A stretch of 64,000 bases of DNA from Pleurocapsa sp. PCC 7327 (lineage in GTDB: Bacteria; Cyanobacteriota; Cyanobacteriia; Cyanobacteriales; Microcystaceae): the NCBI RefSeq assembly GCF_000317025.1, contig NC_019689.1, positions 2,333,501-2,397,500 of the forward strand, given 5' to 3'. Position 1 is the stretch's first letter. Each line of letters opens with the position of its first letter. The notes beneath the pieces were generated by a model. That model searched no databases and was not told where the DNA came from. It saw only the letters and a list, made by a program, of their open reading frames with translations. Below, piece by piece: positions 1-8,842 of this stretch. The position numbers and the translations under genes were made by a program.

Positions 1-2
1 TG

Positions 3-386
3 ATTTGTGGGCATTATGAAGGAGTTGACGAACGAGTAGTAGAGCATTTAGTTACCAGGGAAGTATCCCTGGGCGACTTTGTCCTTACTTGCGGTGAAAT
101 TCCTGCCCTAGCAATCATTAATGGCGTGGTGCGACTGTTGCCGGGAACGGTGGGAAAAGCTGAGTCTCTCAAGGCAGAAAGTTTCGAGGATGGATTGCTC
201 GATTATCCTCAGTATACCAGACCTGCGGTTTTTCGAGGCTGGGAAGTCCCAGAGGTTTTGCGATCGGGAAATCACCAGGAGATCGATCGCTGGCGCAAAC
301 AGCAACAAATACAAAGAACGAAAGAACGCCGTCCCGATCTCTGGAAAAGATGGATAGAAACTCACCAAGCCAATGTTGATAGTTAA
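3..386 (+). CDS. trmD: tRNA (guanine-N1)-methyltransferase TrmD, C-terminal part
   Basis: This is the C-terminal 127 codons of a gene that begins upstream of the window. The readable frame opens with [12 protein letters not shown], the conserved SAM-binding loop of TrmD, and continues through [14 protein letters not shown] and the [12 protein letters not shown] segment typical of the family. TrmD is a knotted SPOUT-class methyltransferase that puts the m1G37 mark on tRNAs, preventing +1 frameshifts. The C-terminal region here ([17 protein letters not shown]) is the usual tRNA-binding helical domain. The gene ends at a TAA, with the next gene convergent. Identification is firm; the start lies outside the window. 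Confidence 0.93.
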   Translation: MCGHYEGVDERVVEHLVTREVSLGDFVLTCGEIPALAIINGVVRLLPGTVGKAESLKAESFEDGLLDYPQYTRPAVFRGWEVPEVLRSGNHQEIDRWRKQQQIQRTKERRPDLWKRWIETHQANVDS

Positions 387-415
387 TTGTTAATGATTGA
401 TGGCGATCGGCAATA

Positions 416-2329
416 TCAACGAGACACCAAAGTCATCGAGTCAGCATAGAAGAGAAATCGCAAGTAAGCCCCGTCGGCATTGTGCAGCTTTTTTGCTGCT
501 GGATTGGTCGTTCGCCTCCCGCAAGCGCCGACAATTCCGCTTTCCTTGGGAATTAAAGCGCTATCTACTATAGCCCAGAGCGTTTCCTTGGTTTTCAAAT
601 CGAGCTTATAAATTAGCGTCGTGTTAGGGTTTAGTTTGGCTAGTTCTTTAACGAGTTCGGGAACTCTAGGATCTCTGGTCAAATATTTGTCTAACATTCT
701 TTGGAAATTACTTACGCGAATATTCGGGACATAGCTTTTCCGCCTGGCATCATCTGCGACTAAGTTAATAGATGAGCCGGGACTATACCGAAAATAGACA
801 ACCTCCGTACCTACCGGACAAGAAATCTCGGAAAATTGGGGTGGATTGCTTAAGATGGTTGTCGCGATCGGTCCGGCAACAGTCAGAATGATTAAACTCA
901 ATCCAAACATCCATAGCAGGAAAGACCGATCTGGTTGCGCGGGAATTTGCGCCAGGCGATGCCATTCCATCTTTTGAGCGATAAAAGTCGCTCCGAGTGC
1001 TGGCAAGAGCACAATAAAGGGAATGGTCGCCGCATAGGGGCGGATACCAGCATCCCAAGGTGGAACGAAAGGAACGGAAAGCAAAATGCCAATCGTGACG
1101 GCAATTATAAGAGAAGCTGTTGCAGTTTGTCTTTGGCGATAGCACTGAACTAGGGCGATAAGACTGAGGATTTGTAGAGTGACGTTGACTTTAGCACTGG
1201 TAACAAAGGAAAAAATAAAGTCATTCCAGAGAAAGTCCGTCCAGGCTCGCATGCAGCCTCTCACCAAACTAAATGGATTAGCGCGGAGTGCTTCTAAGGC
1301 TAGCTCGTAAACCCGCTGCGATCGCGCTGGTTCTTCTAAACTAAGTATATCTAGATGCTTGGCTACTGCTGTCTGCCAATCGCCGCCGACGAGCAATCCA
1401 TAAAGTGAGTAAGAAAAATTGGAATAGGCTAGGGCATCGGGAGAACCAATGACTTTTAACACCAGCGAGTTGAGAATAAACCCCAACAAAACCACGCTAG
1501 CCCCACTGATTAGGAAGCGCACGGAAAGACGAGATGAGCTGCGAAACGACCAAGCTCCCCACAAGAGGAGGGCAGGTAGAATAAAAAAGGCTCCCGCACG
1601 GGTATTTAATGCCAACGTTAGCAGGAGAATGCCCAGCAAGCAGGGGTTAATGCGCTTGGCAGTCGCGCCCCGCCAAAGGATTGCCATACCAATCGTTCCC
1701 AGCGCTAATCCCAGGTTTTCCGTCGAAGCGGTTCCCAGGTATTTTCTGTAAAATAGAAATAGCGTTGTCGCAACTAAAATTCCTGCTGCCGTCCCGTGAC
1801 TGCGTTGAACTTCGCGGGCGAGCAAAAAACAGGCAATGGTAGTAATGAGGGTTAAAATTGCGAAGGTAACTTGTAGGTTTTGCTGAGTTAATCCTAGTAG
1901 CGTAGCTAATACCCCGTGAGCTAAAGGTCGCGTAGACGAAAATACTGAGAATGTATCGCCTTCTAGCAAACGCAAGGCATCATTGTAGTAGCCCTGGGTA
2001 TCGGTCATTGCCAGTAAACCAGCTAGGACGTAGGAACTTTGGTTGAGTCCGCTACGCCAAAGTCCCGATAATTGCAGGGCAAATAAGATTAATGTTGCAC
2101 TAAAGTTAGTCAGCTCTCCAATCCAACCAGACGGAAGATAGGCAAGATAAAGCAGTAAAACGCTGCCAATAAAGAGCAAGCTTGAGTCGTTAGCTAGAAA
2201 GATCTGATTGATTCTGTCTGGTATGCCGATCGCTAAAACGGCAGAGTATGCCAATAAACCAACAGCTAAGATAGCTAGGGAAGAAAGCCATCGATTGTCT
2301 AGATTGGTTAATAGTTTTCTTAGTTGCAT
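416..2329 (-). CDS. polytopic membrane protein, GT-C-like (637 aa)
   Basis: The product has roughly a dozen hydrophobic segments over its first 500 residues, followed by a soluble C-terminal tail of about 140 residues. The architecture resembles GT-C membrane glycosyltransferases or polymerases that use lipid-linked sugars, but I recognise no signature motif, so that function is inferred from architecture and neighbours. The downstream genes on the same strand side (FkbM methyltransferase, methyltransferase-GT2 fusion) fit a surface glycan cluster. The start is ATG with no strong ribosome binding site. A decayed copy of its 3' end lies immediately upstream (2396-2607), so the gene was once tandemly duplicated. 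It could also be a different integral membrane enzyme. Confidence 0.7.
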   Translation of the reverse strand: MQLRKLLTNLDNRWLSSLAILAVGLLAYSAVLAIGIPDRINQIFLANDSSLLFIGSVLLLYLAYLPSGWIGELTNFSATLILFALQLSGLWRSGLNQSSYVLAGLLAMTDTQGYYNDALRLLEGDTFSVFSSTRPLAHGVLATLLGLTQQNLQVTFAILTLITTIACFLLAREVQRSHGTAAGILVATTLFLFYRKYLGTASTENLGLALGTIGMAILWRGATAKRINPCLLGILLLTLALNTRAGAFFILPALLLWGAWSFRSSSRLSVRFLISGASVVLLGFILNSLVLKVIGSPDALAYSNFSYSLYGLLVGGDWQTAVAKHLDILSLEEPARSQRVYELALEALRANPFSLVRGCMRAWTDFLWNDFIFSFVTSAKVNVTLQILSLIALVQCYRQRQTATASLIIAVTIGILLSVPFVPPWDAGIRPYAATIPFIVLLPALGATFIAQKMEWHRLAQIPAQPDRSFLLWMFGLSLIILTVAGPIATTILSNPPQFSEISCPVGTEVVYFRYSPGSSINLVADDARRKSYVPNIRVSNFQRMLDKYLTRDPRVPELVKELAKLNPNTTLIYKLDLKTKETLWAIVDSALIPKESGIVGACGRRTTNPAAKKLHNADGAYLRFLFYADSMTLVSR

Positions 2330-2395
2330 TTGTATTTAAGTCAAGCTTAGAAGCTGTTTAAAAGGGTGCGATTGCGCAGCAATTATCAGCGTGTC

Positions 2396-2607
2396 AACGA
2401 GACAGCAAAGTCATTGATTCAGCATGAAACGTACCTGTTTTTAAAATTGAATTTATTGATTAGAGTAGATGGGATGGTCACAGAAGCAATCGGGCTATGC
2501 CGTTGGCGATAGCAATTGACAAGCGCGACAAGCCTTAGTCCCTGCAAATAGAGCCGTTGGCTGTCTGAAGTTGTCGATCTTTTTCCTATTCGCATCTGTC
2601 CGTTCAC
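2396..2607 (-). pseudogene. decayed paralog of the adjacent membrane protein gene
   Basis: Reverse-strand reading of about 2396-2431 gives FHAESMTLLSR followed by a stop, matching FYADSMTLVSR-stop at the end of the gene at 416-2329. Slightly upstream, LQGLRLVALVNCYRQR resembles LQILSLIALVQCYRQR from the middle of the same protein. The two matching pieces lie in different frames and about 200 internal codons are missing. I read this as the remnant of a tandem duplicate that lost most of its length. It is unlikely to be translated into anything functional. Confidence 0.55.
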
Positions 2608-2651
2608 TGCTCGGTTGGTCTCAAGTAATCAGATTTTTTAACCCCGAAAGG

Positions 2652-3479
2652 TTAACTCGAAGCCAGCAATTCTCTTTTAGAAAAAATCAGGTCGGTATAG
2701 CCTCTATTTTTTACCAATTTATCGATAACTTCTTGCCGAGCGGGTTTTAATTTTCCCTTTTTATGCAAAAGATACATAAAATATCCTTGCTCTTGAAAGA
2801 AGGTAAAAATTGTCTCTGGAGCAAAACCTAACTCGGACATAGTACTGGGCATATATTCTATGGCAACGACGACATCTGGGTTAGCTGCTAGAGTTTGTTG
2901 CATTCCCAAACACACAGGCAATTCATAACCTTGGACATCAATTTTGATAAATTTGACGGCTGCATTAGCCATCTCAGATGCGACAAATTCATCCACAGAC
3001 CACATAGGAACCACTGAAACTTTCATTAAATCGACACCAGATTGCTTATAGTCTTGGGTGAGAATTCGATGGTCGCCATGATGGTTTTCGTTATGCCAAA
3101 GCTCGATCTCTCCCTTTGTTTCTCCCATGGCTGCTTGAACGGGAACGATCTTGCTTTTTGCCTTACGGAGTTTTACCATCTCTCGCAGGCTATTAAAATT
3201 AACGCGATCCGGTTCAAAAGCATAAACTTTGAAACCAGGAGTAATAACTTTTGAAAAAACTGTTGTGGTATAGCCAATATTTGCGCCAATATCTAGAACG
3301 CATCCTTCTTTAAATAAATGAGGATACTTTTGGGTAAGTCCGAAAAACGGGTCTTCAAAATACTGTTTGTAGAGAAAATAAGCAAACCAAAATCCTTTGT
3401 TAAATAAGGGTTTTTCTAGTAAGCCAGTTTTTTTAATCAGGCTATAAACTCCAAGAAGTAATTTTTGAAAGAACTGCAT
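2652..3479 (-). CDS. FkbM-family SAM-dependent methyltransferase
   Basis: A 275-residue protein with a class I methyltransferase fold. The SAM-binding motif VLDIGANIGYTTTVFS lies near residue 60, followed by the acidic loop VYAFEPDRVNF. The FkbM-specific segments are present, including FIKIDVQGYE and IEYMPSTMSELGF. FkbM enzymes O-methylate sugars and other small substrates; in cyanobacteria they are common in exopolysaccharide and glycolipid loci, which fits the neighbouring fusion glycosyltransferase and membrane protein. The start is ATG at 3479. The downstream gene on this strand begins after about 320 bp of degraded sequence, so close transcriptional coupling is uncertain. The substrate cannot be deduced. 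Confidence 0.87.
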   Translation of the reverse strand: MQFFQKLLLGVYSLIKKTGLLEKPLFNKGFWFAYFLYKQYFEDPFFGLTQKYPHLFKEGCVLDIGANIGYTTTVFSKVITPGFKVYAFEPDRVNFNSLREMVKLRKAKSKIVPVQAAMGETKGEIELWHNENHHGDHRILTQDYKQSGVDLMKVSVVPMWSVDEFVASEMANAAVKFIKIDVQGYELPVCLGMQQTLAANPDVVVAIEYMPSTMSELGFAPETIFTFFQEQGYFMYLLHKKGKLKPARQEVIDKLVKNRGYTDLIFSKRELLASS

Positions 3480-3994
3480 GGCTTGGATTTCTCAGAACAT
3501 TAAATTTAACTTCCCTGCGATCGCAGGTTGGAAAACTAGCGAAATTTAATTTTTTTCGCTGCATAAAGACACATTTTCAGGAGAACTATTCCTTCCTTAA
3601 AGTGTTGAATGTTAGATTTTCCATAGGTTCTCGGTACGTATCTAACTGGTATATCTTTAATTTTCAGCCCCAATTTAGCAGCACCAAAAAGGAGGTCAAA
3701 ATCTCCAAAAGGATCGAATTCGCCAAAGTAAGACCGATTAGTAGCAATTCGCAAATAATTTTCTCTAGAAATGGCTTTAGTGCCGCACAGCGAGTCTTTA
3801 ATTTTAGTATCTAATAAGTAAGATAATACCCAAGCAAAAAATCGATTTGCCATCCGATTTAGCCAGGGCATTGCTTGGGAACTCACGGGATAAATTAATC
3901 GACAACCATTAGCAAATTCGCAACGATAAGAGGCTACTGCTTGGAAGAAATGTACCAACTCTTCTGGTCTAACAGTCAGATCGGAATCCAAAAT

Positions 3995-4914
3995 AGACCT
4001 CCAGCAAAAGTCAGAGTAAGTTAGGTAAAATAAAACCAAATTACAATTCGAGTTATGACTTACTCTCAAGTAAAAAATTTAAAACCGACAGAGTTTAAAC
4101 GGCTTTGTGGAGTATATCCAGAGACGTTTAAAGAGATGGTAAAAGTTCTAGAAGCCGAAAAAGTCTTACAAAAAAAACAGGACGACCAAATAAATTAAGC
4201 GCAGAAGACCAAATCTTAATGACTCTTGAATATTGGCGAGAGTATCGCACCTATTTTCATATCGGAACTAGCTGGGGAATAAACGAGACAACGGCTTTAC
4301 GAATCACCAGAAAAGTAGAAGATATTTTAATGAAATCGGGACTTTTCAATCTGCCTGGGAAAAAAGCTGTTCAACCCCAAAATACAGAAATTGAAATTGT
4401 CGTAGTAGATGTAGCAGAACATGAAATAGAAAGACCGAAAAAAACAAAAAGCTTACTACAGTGGTCGGCAAAAGTGTCACACGATAAAATCGCAAGTTTT
4501 AGCTGACGCAAAAACGAGACAAATTCTTTGTATTGCTCATGAGAAGGGAAAAAGTCATGATTTTAAGATTTGGAAAAATAGTAAAATAGGAATCGAACAA
4601 CAGATAGAATGTTTGGCTGATAAAGGATATCAAGGAATTCAGAAACTTCATCCCAACAGTAGAATTCCCAACAAAAAAAGCGCAATCAACAGTTAAGTCT
4701 AGAGCAAAAGAAGTTTAATCGTAAGTTAGCAAGTGAAAGGATTGTAATTGAAAATATTCATCGCAGTCTAAAAATATTCAGAATTCTTTCAAGTCGATAT
4801 CGCAACCGAAGAAGACGGTTTGGGTTGAGATTTAATTTGATTGCTGGCATTTATAATTATGAACTTCTTTCCCACTCCAATTATGCGATCGCGTAACACT
4901 TTTGCAGGAGGTCT
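3995..4914 (+). mobile_element. IS5-family (ISL2-like) insertion sequence, 920 bp
   Basis: The ends are inverted repeats: AGACCTCCAGCAAAAGT at the left and, on the opposite strand, AGACCTCCTGCAAAAGT at the right (one mismatch in 17). Direct AAT triplets flank it at 3992-3994 and 4915-4917. A 3-bp ANT duplication is what the ISL2 group of the IS5 family makes. Excision in silico of 923 bp re-joins the host gene in frame. The element holds one transposase gene on the plus strand, broken by frameshifts. The subgroup is inferred from duplication length and transposase type, without a database match. Confidence 0.85.
4055..4896 (+). pseudogene. IS5-type DDE transposase, frameshifted
   Basis: The frame opens at ATG 4055 with MTYSQVKNLKPTEFKRL, a typical N-terminal helix-turn-helix of DDE_Tnp_4 transposases. 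It leaves frame at the A8 run near 4170; the next frame gives TGRPNKLSAEDQILMTLEYW. It breaks again at the A7 run near 4440, after which YYSGRQKCHTIKSQVLAD and GYQGIQKLHP follow, and a third time at the A7 run near 4675, before RIVIENIHRSLKIFRILS and a TAA at 4894-4896. Each break lies in a poly-A run. One could be a programmed frameshift, as some IS5 relatives use, but three in one gene point to inactivation or to homopolymer sequencing errors. Confidence 0.8.
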
Positions 4915-5898
4915 AATGATTAATACATCCCCAGTTGCCATCGCAAATCCTTGACGGACTGCATCGCCTTTACCTTTGCCCGTTTGCTGGCAAATTTTGA
5001 TGTCCCAGCGATCGCCATATTTTGCTTGAACTCTTTGAATCTCTTCCCAGGTATTATCGCTTGAATGTCCCTCGACAAAGATGATTTCTGTGTGCTTTCC
5101 TAATTGGGGCATTCGGGTAATGCAGCTTTCGATATTGCCTGCTTCATTTCGTGCGGGAATAATCACCGAACAGGTTAAATTATTAATATTTTCTTGTCCC
5201 TCTGATGGGTTGGGTTGAATTCGAGCAATAATATACTCGGTCAAGCAGAGATTATTAATTAAAGGTAGAGGGGCTAATATCTTATTGAATAACCAAAATA
5301 ATAAAGGAAAATGCCGAGGAAATAACATGCGCTTTCCATGAGAGATAACCTCAAATCCTGCCAGAGTTAATAAATTTTCAATATCCTCATAACTCAACCA
5401 GTTTAAGTTTTCTACTGGCATTCTTTGGTTAATTAAAATTGCTAATTTTAAAATAAATTCCCAGCCAGGATTGTGAAATACCAATAAAATTTTAGTAGAG
5501 GGCTTGCAGTTTTGTTGTAAGTTCAGAAGTGCTTTTTGAATATTTTCAAAATAGCTAATTGTATTAGCTAATAGAATATAATCAAAACAGCGATCGCACT
5601 CAAAAGATTCAGCTTCTTTAACCCAAAACTCCAAATGAGGAAATTTTTGTTTGGCTACCTCAACAACACTATTGTTAGGATCGATACCCAATCCAGATTT
5701 GGGATTGACGGAATCTAGTAAATAACCCAGCCCGGAGCCAACTTCCAAAACTTCCGAATTGGGTTGCACAAAAAATTGACATAATTGTTCTAGATCTTGA
5801 TGATAGGATAAATTTTGCTTTCTCCACCTTTCTAAAGAACTCATCTTTAGTAGCAACCTCCCGCTCAATAGACTAGATCGTCTAATCTTTCATACTCA

Positions 5899-8334
5899 CT
5901 AATTAAACATGCAAGGTCTGGGTTTAGCAATGCCATAGCCTTGTGCGTAATCGACTCCGATTTCTTGCAACTTTTTCAAAATCGCTTCATTTTCTACGAA
6001 CTCGGCAATAGTTTGAATTCCCATAGCATGAGCGATCTGATTGAAACTCTCGACCATGACATAATCAATGCGATCGCTGGCAACGTTTTTAACAAAGCTC
6101 CCGTCAATTTTTAAATAATCGATGGGTAAGTTCTTGAGATAGGCAAGGGAACTCATGCCATTGCCAAAATCATCGAGAGCAAAGCGACAGCCAAGTTCTT
6201 TAAGAGAGTTAATTAACCTGGCAGCGCGATCCAAGTTGGCGATCGCAGTGGTTTCAGTAATTTCAAAGCAAATTGTTCGTGGACGAATTTGGTATTGCGT
6301 CAATTGCTCGGCGAGAAAATTAAAAAACTGGGGGTTGTTGACGCTTGCTCCGGAAAGATTGATTGCGTAAAATTCCTGCAAGCAATCGGGGTTTTCTTGA
6401 CGGTAGCGTTCGTAGCTAGCGAAGAAAGTACTAATTACCCAGCGATCGATAGCTGGCATCAGATCGTAACGCTCAGCCGCCGGAATAAAAGCCATTGGCG
6501 ATACTAACTCCCCGGTTTCATCAACTAAACGAAGCAAGACCTCGTAATGGCATCTTCTAGAGGCGCGAGTAACCGAGACGATCTTTTGGCAGTGCAGGCG
6601 GAAGCGGTTTTCTTCTAGGGCTTGGGTAATCCGAGCGATCCACTGTCTTTCGCTTCGTTGTCGCACTAGATCCCTATCGTCAGTTCGATAGACGCGGATG
6701 CAGTTGCGCCCGTTTCCCTTGGCTGCATAACAAGCTGCATCGGCTGCGCTGAGGACATCATTTAAATCTTTAGCATCGGCATCGATCGCAACCAAGCCGA
6801 TACTTGCTCCGATAGTAAATATTTTGCCGCCCCAAATGAAACGAAAATCTTGGACGATCTGCCTGAGAGTCTCTGCGATCTGTTGAGCCATTGGTAGGGG
6901 ACATTGATAGAATAACAGCCCAAATTCGTCACCTCCCAAGCGAGCGAGAATATCTGTTGTACGAACTCGTTTTTGCAGAAGGGCGGTCACTTGACGCAAT
7001 AGTTCGTCGCCAGCAATATGACCGCAAGTGTCGTTGACAACCTTGAACTGGTCTAAGTCTAGGTAGCAAAGGGCATGTTGTCGAGCGCTATTTTTGGCAT
7101 CGGCAATGGCTTCTATCAGTTGCCGCTCGAATTCCCGCCGATTGACCAATCCAGTCAAGGTATCGTGGGTTGCTTGCCAGGACAATTGACGGGCTAGCTG
7201 TCGAGATTGGGTGACATCGTGAAACACCAGCACGGCACCGATTATCTTGCCATTGCGATCGCGAATCGGCGCAGCTGAGTCATCGATGGCATATTCTGTT
7301 CCGTCGCGAGCGATTAAGATGGTGTAGTTTGCCAAACCAACGATGCGATCTTCGCGCAAGACTCGTTCTACCGGATTTTCTACTGGCTCTCTAGTGACTT
7401 CGTTAACGATCTTAAAAATTTCGGCTAAAGGAATTCCCTTGACTTCGTTTGCTCTCCAGCCAGTGAGTTGTTCCGCCACCGGATTGAAATACTGGATCTT
7501 ACCCGCCATATCGGTGGTAATGACTCCATCTCCGATGGATTGCAAGGTGACTTGAGCCAGTTCTTTTTCAAGAAAAAGAAGCTCGGCGATGCGTTGGCGC
7601 TCCCTAATTTCCCTTTTGAGGGCTTCGTTAACAGTGACGAGTTGGGTGGTGCGATCGAGCAGTTGTTCTTCGAGTTCTCGATTCAATCTGCGCATTTTGA
7701 TTTCTGCTTGTTGACGCTCGATGAGTTCGGTTCGCAGTTGTTCGTAAAGTTCTGCTCGCTGGATCGCGATCGCTACTTGGGTGGTTAGTTGCTGGAGAAA
7801 TTTAACTTCCCATGACTGCCACTGTCGCACAGCAGAGCATTGTTGAGCGGCTAGCAACCCCCACAGTTGCTTGGAGATTTTGTCATTCTCTTCTTCTCCT
7901 GTTAACACAATCGGAACGACTAGGTTAGCCCGAATTTGAAATGGAGCTAGCAGATCGATATGACACTGAGATAACCCATCAGTATAAATATCTGTCGTAA
8001 CTTGGATGCGACCGTTTTTGTAAGGTTCGACCCAATTTTTTCCAAAACAAGAGTCATGAATTTTTCTCCCTAACATCGAAGGCAAACCGTCGCTGACTGA
8101 CTCGATAGCAACAACTCCACTCCAATCGGGATTAAATCGATATACAATTACCCGCTCGGCTTTAAGTAGCTTTCGGACTTCTGCCACGGTGATGCCGAGG
8201 ATTCTGCCTGGCTTGAGCGAACGGCGAATGCGGAGGGCAGTTTTGGCTAGAAGATATTCTAATTGAGCCTTTTGTTGAGATTCGCTGGGAGTTTCTTCCT
8301 GTGATTCGGGAACTTGACTAGCTTCGGGTTGCAT
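5899..8334 (-). CDS. cyanobacteriochrome-type GAF-PAS-GGDEF-EAL protein
   Basis: An 811-residue cytoplasmic signalling protein that should make and/or degrade cyclic di-GMP. Residues about 30-195 form a GAF domain with the cyanobacteriochrome hallmarks: VYRFNPDWSG, a DSCF motif (Cys96) and a QCH motif (Cys124-His125), the two cysteines 28 residues apart as in DXCF-type dual-cysteine photoreceptors. A coiled stretch (200-255) leads to a PAS domain (about 260-375). The GGDEF domain has an intact RLGGDEF (467-471) and an inhibitory RxxD site (458-461). The EAL domain reads EVL in place of EAL but keeps EITET, DDFGNG, LKIDGSF, AEFVEN and QGYG, so phosphodiesterase activity is plausible. Bilin binding and photocycle colour are inference. 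It is a lone gene, with no cognate regulator beside it. Confidence 0.9.
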   Translation of the reverse strand: MQPEASQVPESQEETPSESQQKAQLEYLLAKTALRIRRSLKPGRILGITVAEVRKLLKAERVIVYRFNPDWSGVVAIESVSDGLPSMLGRKIHDSCFGKNWVEPYKNGRIQVTTDIYTDGLSQCHIDLLAPFQIRANLVVPIVLTGEEENDKISKQLWGLLAAQQCSAVRQWQSWEVKFLQQLTTQVAIAIQRAELYEQLRTELIERQQAEIKMRRLNRELEEQLLDRTTQLVTVNEALKREIRERQRIAELLFLEKELAQVTLQSIGDGVITTDMAGKIQYFNPVAEQLTGWRANEVKGIPLAEIFKIVNEVTREPVENPVERVLREDRIVGLANYTILIARDGTEYAIDDSAAPIRDRNGKIIGAVLVFHDVTQSRQLARQLSWQATHDTLTGLVNRREFERQLIEAIADAKNSARQHALCYLDLDQFKVVNDTCGHIAGDELLRQVTALLQKRVRTTDILARLGGDEFGLLFYQCPLPMAQQIAETLRQIVQDFRFIWGGKIFTIGASIGLVAIDADAKDLNDVLSAADAACYAAKGNGRNCIRVYRTDDRDLVRQRSERQWIARITQALEENRFRLHCQKIVSVTRASRRCHYEVLLRLVDETGELVSPMAFIPAAERYDLMPAIDRWVISTFFASYERYRQENPDCLQEFYAINLSGASVNNPQFFNFLAEQLTQYQIRPRTICFEITETTAIANLDRAARLINSLKELGCRFALDDFGNGMSSLAYLKNLPIDYLKIDGSFVKNVASDRIDYVMVESFNQIAHAMGIQTIAEFVENEAILKKLQEIGVDYAQGYGIAKPRPCMFN

Positions 8335-8842
8335 CAGGAATTTTTACCAAATAGTGACTTCAATCACATTTAAAGTTCCCCAAAATTTTTTAAGAGTAAC
8401 GCAACCGTTAAACTTGAAACATTAATTTACAGGATTTCAACATGCCGTAAGTCAAATTAATTCGCAATTATCGCTCCGTATGAGCTGCTCGCGCGATCGC
8501 GCTCTTGAGAGGATCGAACCTCTACCTTTAAGGTCTTTTATTTAGCCAAATCTTTAATTAAACTTCATAGATTAGCTTTGATTTTTCTCCGATCCAATTT
8601 TATTTAACTTAAAGCTTTTTATTAATAGTTAACGTTTGTTTAACTTATTTAATATAGTATCGAGTTTGCTTTAAAAGAAGTTGCAAGTTTTGCCGATTTG
8701 CCCCAAGAATGCGCTACGCTCACAAATCATAGTAGATACTTTTGAGCGCGATTTGTAAGGAATAAGCCCATAAATGAAGTAATCAATCCTGAAGAAATTG
8801 TGTAGCTCAATTCAATCGAGTTTTACTCTTGGGGGTGAATTT
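8335..8842. other. intergenic region with a tRNA-like relic
   Basis: This 508-bp gap separates the divergent GGDEF-EAL and EF-G-like genes and should hold both promoters. On the minus strand about 8505-8540 reads AAAGGTAGAGGTTCGATCC, close to the 3' half and T-arm of a bacterial tRNA but one base short in the T-loop, with no matching acceptor stem or CCA. I read it as a decayed tRNA end. A purine-rich GGGGGTGA at 8831-8838 is the ribosome binding site of the downstream gene. I see nothing else in it. Confidence 0.4.

Larger units (their letters stand above)
3536..5844 (-). pseudogene. methyltransferase-GT2 fusion gene interrupted by an IS element
   Basis: The 5' part (5844 down to about 4915) encodes a class I methyltransferase domain (VLEVGSGLGYLL) followed by the start of a family-2 glycosyltransferase (SVIIPARNEAGNI, GKGKGDAVRQGF, ATGDVLI). 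The 3' part (3994 down to 3536) continues with ILDSDLTVRPEELVHFF and the rest of the GT2 domain. Between them sits the element at 3995-4914. Removing that element plus one 3-bp target copy restores a single open frame reading GDVLIILDSDLT, about 461 codons. I chose ATG 5844 because the alternative TTG at 5868 lacks a better ribosome binding site. In the present state the enzyme is split and probably inactive; the methyltransferase half could still be made. Confidence 0.88.

Noticed and set aside
8500-8540. Complete tRNA gene
   Set aside because: Only the T-arm-like part is present, with a six-base loop and no acceptor or anticodon stem that closes.
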